DNA from: Lentisphaeria bacterium UBA1829
Lineage (GTDB): Bacteria; Verrucomicrobiota; Lentisphaeria; Victivallales; UBA1829
DNA length: 10,389 nt
NCBI GenBank assembly: GCA_002338895.1
Contig: DDJH01000216.1
Coordinates: 5,636 to 16,024, forward strand
Direction of reading: 5' to 3'
In this document: positions 6,569 through 10,389 of the stretch, piece by piece
Numbering within the stretch: the first letter of the stretch is position 1
How the letters are laid out: each line of letters opens with the position of its first letter
Made by a program: the position numbers and the translations under genes
Notes under the pieces: model-generated
Told to the model about the DNA's origin: nothing
Seen by the model: the letters and a program-made list of their open reading frames with translations, nothing else
Database searches by the model: none

Positions 6569-7645
6569 ATGAAAAGAACACCCATCAGAGTAGGATTATG
6601 GGGAATCGGACGGGCCGGACACAACATGCATTGTCAGGAAATGGATCAGTTTCCCGATCGTTTCCGGATTGTCGCGGCCTGCGACACGGACGAATCCAGA
6701 GTCCGGAATCTGGTCGACCGCTATCACTGCGCGGGATACACGAACGGCGCGGAATTTCTGAAGGATCCGAATGTGGAACTGGTCTCCATCGCGGTCCGTT
6801 CGACGGAACATGTGGACTATGCGCTCAAAGCGCTGAAGGCGGGGAAAATCGTCTTTCTGGAGAAACCGTTTGCCCTCGCACCGGAAGGACTGAAGAAGCT
6901 GGAAGAGGGTAAGCAAAAGAATCCGGGCAGACTCTATTTCCGTCACAACCGTCGTTTTGAAGCGGCGTTCAACCACATCCGGGAGATCATCGCCGGCGGG
7001 ATTCTCGGAGAGGTGTTCGAGATCAAACTGCGGCGCCACAACTATCAGAGCCGCGAAGACTGGCAGACGATTCTCTCCTGCGGCGGCGGTCAGATCAACA
7101 ACTGGGGACCGCATCTGATCGATCACTCGCTGCTTCTGCTGGAATCGCCGCTGGAATCGGTCTGGAGCGACCTGAAGCATGTGTCGTCGAAAGGCGATGC
7201 GGACGACCATATCAAGGTGATCTTCCGGGGACGCAACGGACGGATCGTCGATCTGGAAATTTCCAACTGCATCCTGATTCCCTCCGACGTCTACTCCGTC
7301 TACGGCACGCGGGGCACGCTGGTCAGTCACGACGAGACCGATCTGCATCTGAAATACCTCGATCCCTCCATGGAGCTCCCCAAAACCCACTCCAGTGCGG
7401 GCAATCCTCCATGGGACGGCGGATACGGCGATGCCGACAAATGGCCGTGGATCGAAAAGACCATCCCCGTCGCCCCCTCCAACGGCTATAAGATGACCGA
7501 TATCTACAAATATCTCTACGACGCCATCCGCGACGGTGTCCCCTTCCCCGTCAAACCCGAAGAGGCCTTCGCCGTCATCCGGACCACCGCGGAGATCAAG
7601 CGCCAGAATCCGCAGTTCCCCGTCCAGGGCGATCGTTTCGAATAA
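6569..7645 (+). CDS. Gfo/Idh/MocA-family NAD(P)-dependent oxidoreductase
   Basis: The product (358 residues, normal for the family) should oxidise or reduce a sugar, inositol or related polyol with NAD(P), in the cytoplasm. The N-terminal Rossmann fold shows GLWGIGRAG (9-17) and the acidic end of strand 2 in ACDTDESR, suggesting a preference for NAD. The family signature EKPF (98-101) supplies the catalytic lysine K99. The C-terminal domain has GGGQINNWGPHLIDH (172-186), containing the G-x-H-x-x-D type active-site block (H182, D185 or H186). No signal peptide precedes it. The ATG at 6569 has GGAGG 13 bases upstream, a long spacing. It heads a compact operon, with 24 bases to the DUF1835 gene. 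The substrate cannot be read from sequence, and the neighbours give no sugar pathway. Confidence 0.92.
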   Translation: MKRTPIRVGLWGIGRAGHNMHCQEMDQFPDRFRIVAACDTDESRVRNLVDRYHCAGYTNGAEFLKDPNVELVSIAVRSTEHVDYALKALKAGKIVFLEKPFALAPEGLKKLEEGKQKNPGRLYFRHNRRFEAAFNHIREIIAGGILGEVFEIKLRRHNYQSREDWQTILSCGGGQINNWGPHLIDHSLLLLESPLESVWSDLKHVSSKGDADDHIKVIFRGRNGRIVDLEISNCILIPSDVYSVYGTRGTLVSHDETDLHLKYLDPSMELPKTHSSAGNPPWDGGYGDADKWPWIEKTIPVAPSNGYKMTDIYKYLYDAIRDGVPFPVKPEEAFAVIRTTAEIKRQNPQFPVQGDRFE

Positions 7646-7669
7646 GGAACCGGCCGGGAAAAAACCGTC

Positions 7670-8512
7670 ATGCGCATCCTGAATGTCCTGAACGGCGACC
7701 TTGCACTGACCCCCTTCCGCGCCTCCGGTCTTCCGGGCGAAACACTTGTCTGGCGCGAGATCTATACCGAGGGGCCGCTGGGAACCGGATCGGAAGACCC
7801 GGAGGCGTTCCGCCGTCTCCGGGCACACTTTCTGACCGGGATCGTCCCGGACCGGACGGAGCCGGAGCTCCTCCGCGGACTGGAGAAAATGGATCATGCC
7901 CTGCTCTCCATGACCCGGCAGGATCATCTCCGGATCTGGGCCGACGCCTGCATGTTCGATCAGGGCATCGTCGCCCGGGTGCTGTTTCTGACGACCCGCC
8001 TGGAACGGGAAAAGCGTCCGCGGGTCGAACTGCTGGAGGAGGATGCGGTCTTTTCGGATCCGGAGCTCTTCCGGACGCTCGACCGGAACGGAAACATGCT
8101 GACGCAGGAGCAGGTGGATTTCGGAAATGAGCTGTGGAAGGCGTATGCTTTGAGTCTCCCGTCGCTTTCCCGTCCGCTTCCGCCGGTATTCCGCTTCATG
8201 CGGGAGGCGCTGGAGCGGCACGCGGCGGAACGGCCGTCCGATGGAGAAGCGGGGCTGACCGTCCGACGGATCCTGGCAAGGACGGAACAGGCGTGTTCGC
8301 CGCTGGAGCTGTTCCGGGATCTGGCAGCAATGGAGAAACATCCGTTTCTGGGCGACTCTTCGCTGTGGCGGATCGTGGACGCGCTTTCCGCCGCGGGGCA
8401 TCTCCGGCTGACGGACGGAAAAGGCCATGTCATCGAACAGCTCCGCCGGGAAGTGGAAGAACTTGCGGCATGCCGGATCGAACGGACCGATCCTTCTTGC
8501 CGAACACGATGA
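7670..8512 (+). CDS. DUF1835/DUF3658 domain protein
   Basis: The 280-residue protein has the hallmarks of the DUF1835 family. It opens with LNVLNGDLAL (4-13), followed by the conserved LVWREIYTEGP block (26-36) and MFDQGIVARVLFL (95-107). The C-terminal part (about 196-250) carries HPFLGD (224-229) followed by SLWRIVDAL, the signature of the DUF3658 partner domain, which looks like a small helical or winged-helix fold. The biochemical function of this family is not known to me. The ATG at 7670 has only a modest ribosome site (GGGAAAA). It sits 24 bases after the oxidoreductase gene and 13 bases before the HD gene, so the three are probably co-transcribed. No membrane segment or signal peptide is seen. 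Family membership is judged from motifs only. Confidence 0.8.
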   Translation: MRILNVLNGDLALTPFRASGLPGETLVWREIYTEGPLGTGSEDPEAFRRLRAHFLTGIVPDRTEPELLRGLEKMDHALLSMTRQDHLRIWADACMFDQGIVARVLFLTTRLEREKRPRVELLEEDAVFSDPELFRTLDRNGNMLTQEQVDFGNELWKAYALSLPSLSRPLPPVFRFMREALERHAAERPSDGEAGLTVRRILARTEQACSPLELFRDLAAMEKHPFLGDSSLWRIVDALSAAGHLRLTDGKGHVIEQLRREVEELAACRIERTDPSCRTR

Positions 8513-8525
8513 AAGGAGTTTTGCA

Positions 8526-9137
8526 ATGAGCGAGACGGAATCGGCATTGCCGAAAGAATTTCCGTATGATGTGATTGAGTTTTTTTATCCGGAGGATACA
8601 CCGCTGCGCCGTCTTCTTCTGCGGCACAGCCGTCAGGTCCGGGAGAAGGCGCTTGCGATTGCGGAAGATCCGCGCTGTCCGGTGCGGGGATTGGATCTCC
8701 GGGAGCTTTCCGCGGGAGCGCTGCTGCATGACATCGGGATTCTCCGCTGCCACGCGCCGGGAATTCTCTGCACGGGAACGGAGCCGTATCTTGCGCACGG
8801 GATTCTCGGTGCGCAGATGCTGCGGGAATACGGAAGCGCGCATGGAGTGAATCTGGAACGCTATGCGAGAATCTGCGAGCGGCATACCGGAAGCGGACTG
8901 ACGGCGGAGGAGATCTGGAAGGAGAATCTCCCGATCCCGGCGCGGGACTATCTGCCGGAAACGGAGACGGAAAAGCTGATCTGCCTGGCGGACAAGTTTT
9001 TCTCCAAGTCGGGCGACCTGCGGGAAAAGACTCTTCCGGAGATCCGGAAATCGATGGAGAAATTCGGAGAGGCGCCACGGAAGCGGTTTGACGCGCTGTG
9101 TGAACTCTTCGGCCTTTCGGAAAAGCGGATCGGATGA
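8526..9137 (+). CDS. HD-domain (HDIG-type) metal-dependent phosphohydrolase
   Basis: This 203-residue cytoplasmic protein belongs to the HD superfamily of metal-dependent phosphohydrolases. The metal-binding pattern is complete: H34 (RHSRQV), H68-D69 in LLHDIGI, H91 (AHGILGAQ), H120 (CERHTGSGL) and D156 (CLADKFFS). The number of histidines points to a binuclear metal site. ERHTG-GL and ETETEK--C-ADKFFSK are close to a family of small HD proteins common in Bacteroides and other anaerobes and related to TIGR00295 (from memory). The ATG at 8526 is chosen because AAGGAG lies 7 bases upstream; an in-frame upstream start at 8427 would overlap the DUF1835 gene. It is the last gene of the operon and is followed by a likely terminator. 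The substrate (nucleotide, phosphosugar or other) is unknown. Confidence 0.87.
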   Translation: MSETESALPKEFPYDVIEFFYPEDTPLRRLLLRHSRQVREKALAIAEDPRCPVRGLDLRELSAGALLHDIGILRCHAPGILCTGTEPYLAHGILGAQMLREYGSAHGVNLERYARICERHTGSGLTAEEIWKENLPIPARDYLPETETEKLICLADKFFSKSGDLREKTLPEIRKSMEKFGEAPRKRFDALCELFGLSEKRIG

Positions 9138-9156
9138 ACGGGGAAACGGGGGAAGG

Positions 9157-9187
9157 ATCGGAACGGTGTCTTTTCCTCCGATTTTTT
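9157..9187 (+). terminator. Probable intrinsic terminator of the three-gene operon
   Basis: ATCGGA (9157-9162) and TCCGAT (9177-9182) pair, with possible G-U extension, around a 14-base loop. They run into six T (9182-9187). The stem is short, so termination may be partial. It lies 20 bases after the HD stop codon and just before the next promoter. Confidence 0.55.
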
Positions 9188-9197
9188 GAAAATGCGA

Positions 9198-9226
9198 TTG
9201 CATAACGGGCATTCCGAGTGTATTTT
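9198..9226 (+). promoter_or_regulatory. Promoter of the TPR-like membrane protein gene
   Basis: TTGCAT (9198-9203), a 17-base spacer and TATTTT (9221-9226) form a good sigma70-type promoter. The start would be near 9233, about 40 bases before the ATG at 9274. Confidence 0.65.
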
Positions 9227-9273
9227 ATAAGAAGAACTGGAAGAATGAATAACAGAAAAAAGGATTTTCCGTC

Positions 9274-10077
9274 ATGCTGACAATGCTGTTGTCTCTCACA
9301 CTGGGGGTGTGCATTTTTGCCTCCTTTCACTTTGGAGCGGGAATTTCAGTCGTCTGGGCCGTGGTCTGGGCGTTTGTATCGATGTTTGTGTTTCAACTGT
9401 GCGCGGCTCTTCTGATCCGCCGGGCGGTCAACGGGAGGAATCTCCGGATTCAGGAGATTGTGCTGGACACGCAGAAACGTCTGGAAGCCAAACAGCAGCA
9501 TTTCATGCGCCGGCCGATCGGCAGCCAGAAGCTGATGATGCAGCAGCTGGAGCACGAGCAGAATCTCGGACTGGAACGGGCACTGGCCGCCTGCGACGCC
9601 TTCCGGCCGCTCTATCTCTGGAACTTCTTCCTCGAAAAACAGATCAACACGATGAAGATGGCGTTCTACTATCAGCTCAAACAGTTCGACAAGGTGGACG
9701 AACTGCTGCCGAAATGCATGTTTTTTGAACCGCAGGCCATCTGCATGAAAATGGTGCGCATGTACCGGAACAACGATCCGAATCTGGATAAATTCTTCCG
9801 GAAAAAGGGAGCGACGCTGAAAAAGGATGCATGCGTGCTTCCCTGTTCGCTCTACGCCTGGATTCTGCTGAAGAAGGGGAAAAACGACGAGGCGCTCGCC
9901 ACGCTGACCGCGGCCAAGAAGAAAACGGAAAATGAAACGCTGATCCGCAACTGGGAATTTCTGGCGAACGGAAAATTCAAACAGTTCTCCAATGCCGGAC
10001 TGGGCGAAGCATGGTACGCGCTCGGGCTGGAAGAGATGAAAATGCCGCGCGTCCAGCAGCAGTACCGCTACCGCTGA
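9274..10077 (+). CDS. Membrane-anchored protein with TPR-like repeats, function unknown
   Basis: I do not recognise this 267-residue protein. Two hydrophobic segments at the N-terminus (about residues 3-22 and 24-48) should form a membrane hairpin, with the positive RRAVNGRNLR stretch after them placing the rest in the cytoplasm. Residues 56-105 are charged and helical, possibly a short coiled coil. After that, helical pairs at about 127-160 (FYYQLKQFDKVDELL) and 193-226 (LYAWILLKKGKNDEALATL) have the A/L/Y spacing of tetratricopeptide repeats, which usually bind other proteins. The C-terminus (GEAWYALGLEE, 244-254) looks conserved in style but I cannot name it. The ATG has AAGGA 9 bases upstream. 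The gene has its own promoter and a terminator-like hairpin follows, so it seems to be transcribed alone. Confidence 0.75.
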   Translation: MLTMLLSLTLGVCIFASFHFGAGISVVWAVVWAFVSMFVFQLCAALLIRRAVNGRNLRIQEIVLDTQKRLEAKQQHFMRRPIGSQKLMMQQLEHEQNLGLERALAACDAFRPLYLWNFFLEKQINTMKMAFYYQLKQFDKVDELLPKCMFFEPQAICMKMVRMYRNNDPNLDKFFRKKGATLKKDACVLPCSLYAWILLKKGKNDEALATLTAAKKKTENETLIRNWEFLANGKFKQFSNAGLGEAWYALGLEEMKMPRVQQQYRYR

Positions 10078-10081
10078 CCGG

Positions 10082-10117
10082 GGCGGAGAAAAAAGAAATT
10101 CCGCCGATCATACGGCG
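10082..10117 (+). other. Two mutually exclusive hairpins before nadA
   Basis: GGCGGA (10082-10087) can pair with TCCGCC (10100-10105). Alternatively CGCCG (10102-10106) can pair with CGGCG (10113-10117) across a 6-base loop. The two stems share bases 10102-10105 and cannot form together. Neither is followed by a T tract. Confidence 0.35.
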
Positions 10118-10146
10118 ATGAAACGGAACACGGACCTGCCCGGAAG

Positions 10147-10161
10147 TGTCCAATGCGGACA
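10147..10161. promoter_or_regulatory. Dyad TGTCC-N5-GGACA upstream of nadA, possible operator
   Basis: A perfect 5-bp dyad with a 5-base centre lies 66 bases before the nadA start codon. It could be a repressor site or an RNA hairpin. I cannot match it to a known NAD-regulator motif. Confidence 0.3.
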
Positions 10162-10194
10162 GGAAAAGGGAAGTTGCCGTTTTCCGTTTTTTTT
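10162..10194 (+). terminator. Terminator-like hairpin with T8 tract before nadA
   Basis: GGAAAA (10162-10167) pairs with TTTTCC (10180-10185) around a 12-base loop, followed by one G and eight T (10187-10194). The stem is A/T-rich and weak, but the T tract is long. It most likely ends the 9274-10077 transcript. It is only 32 bases before the nadA ATG, which leaves no room for a normal nadA promoter after it. Confidence 0.55.
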
Positions 10195-10226
10195 GATTCA
10201 AAGTGAAGACAGGAAGGAGCCGTCTT

Positions 10227-10389
10227 ATGACTCTCAAAGAAGAGATTCTCTACTGGAAGAAGGAGCGGAACGCCGTCATCCTTGCGCACAACTATGTACA
10301 GGGCGAACTGCAGGATCTTGCCGATTTCACGGGGGATTCGCTGGAATTGAGCATCCGGGCGAAAAGTGTCAAAGCGCCGGTGATCGTCT
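10227..10389 (+). CDS. nadA: Quinolinate synthase NadA, N-terminal fragment (3' end outside window)
   Basis: NadA condenses iminoaspartate with dihydroxyacetone phosphate to quinolinate in de novo NAD synthesis, using a [4Fe-4S] cluster. Only 54 residues are visible. They include VILAHNYV (H21) and [10 protein letters not shown] (S38); the 17-residue spacing equals that of the conserved His and Ser substrate-binding residues of the shorter, Thermotoga/Pyrococcus-type NadA. The cluster cysteines lie beyond the window. The ATG at 10227 has a very good AAGGAG site 7 bases upstream. Genes nadB and nadC, if linked, would be to the right. The upstream gap is hairpin-rich and may hold regulatory signals. 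Confidence 0.95.
   Translation, partial: MTLKEEILYWKKERNAVILAHNYVQGELQDLADFTGDSLELSIRAKSVKAPVIV

Noticed and set aside
6596..8428. Open frame of 610 codons on the minus strand
   Set aside because: It lies antisense to the oxidoreductase and DUF1835 genes, has low-complexity R/Q/H/P-rich composition and matches no domain, while the plus-strand genes carry clear motifs.
7960..9330. Open frame of 456 codons on the minus strand
   Set aside because: Its S/R/P-rich translation is opposite the well-supported DUF1835 and HD genes and spans their intergenic signals.

Overview
The window carries nine protein genes, two of them cut by the window edges, and one tRNA. DNA is GC-rich with strong Shine-Dalgarno (SD) sequences and recognisable sigma70-type promoters. 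The protein set (bacterial glycogen phosphorylase, two PilT-family ATPases, a polyferredoxin, a MocA-type oxidoreductase, a Bacteroides-like HD hydrolase, NadA) suggests a Gram-negative, probably anaerobic bacterium. The overall style resembles the Lentisphaerota/Verrucomicrobiota group, but that placement is an impression from protein character and is not proven here. No mobile element, CRISPR array or rRNA was seen, and no stretch above 300 bases lacks a gene.

Left part (1-2166): the 3' end of a glycogen phosphorylase gene runs rightward into a strong intrinsic terminator. It converges on a leftward gene for an M14 zinc carboxypeptidase-like protein whose layout recalls cytosolic carboxypeptidases. 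Upstream of that gene is a leftward tRNA with anticodon CAT and encoded CCA, with its own promoter and terminator.

Middle (2329-6324, all leftward): two PilT-family ATPases lie 17 bases apart, behind a good promoter, and form an operon. The first translated is an unusual 489-residue form with an N-terminal extension, and the second is a normal-sized PilT. Behind them is a membrane polyferredoxin that joins a NapH-like part (membrane segments, two CX3CP motifs, two [4Fe-4S] motifs) to a NapG-like part (twin-arginine motif and four [4Fe-4S] motifs).

Right part (6569-10389, all rightward): a divergent intergenic region leads into a compact three-gene operon of a Gfo/Idh/MocA oxidoreductase, a DUF1835/DUF3658 protein and an HD-domain hydrolase. 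A separate gene follows for a small membrane protein with TPR-like repeats. The window ends in the start of nadA (quinolinate synthase), preceded by a structured 149-base gap with several hairpins.

Most of this is ordinary chromosomal housekeeping and accessory metabolism. I found no clear evidence of a new defence or mobile system. The items most worth a second look are the NapH-NapG fusion, the divergent retraction motifs in the PilT pair, the oxidoreductase/DUF1835/HD operon and the hairpin-rich leader before nadA.
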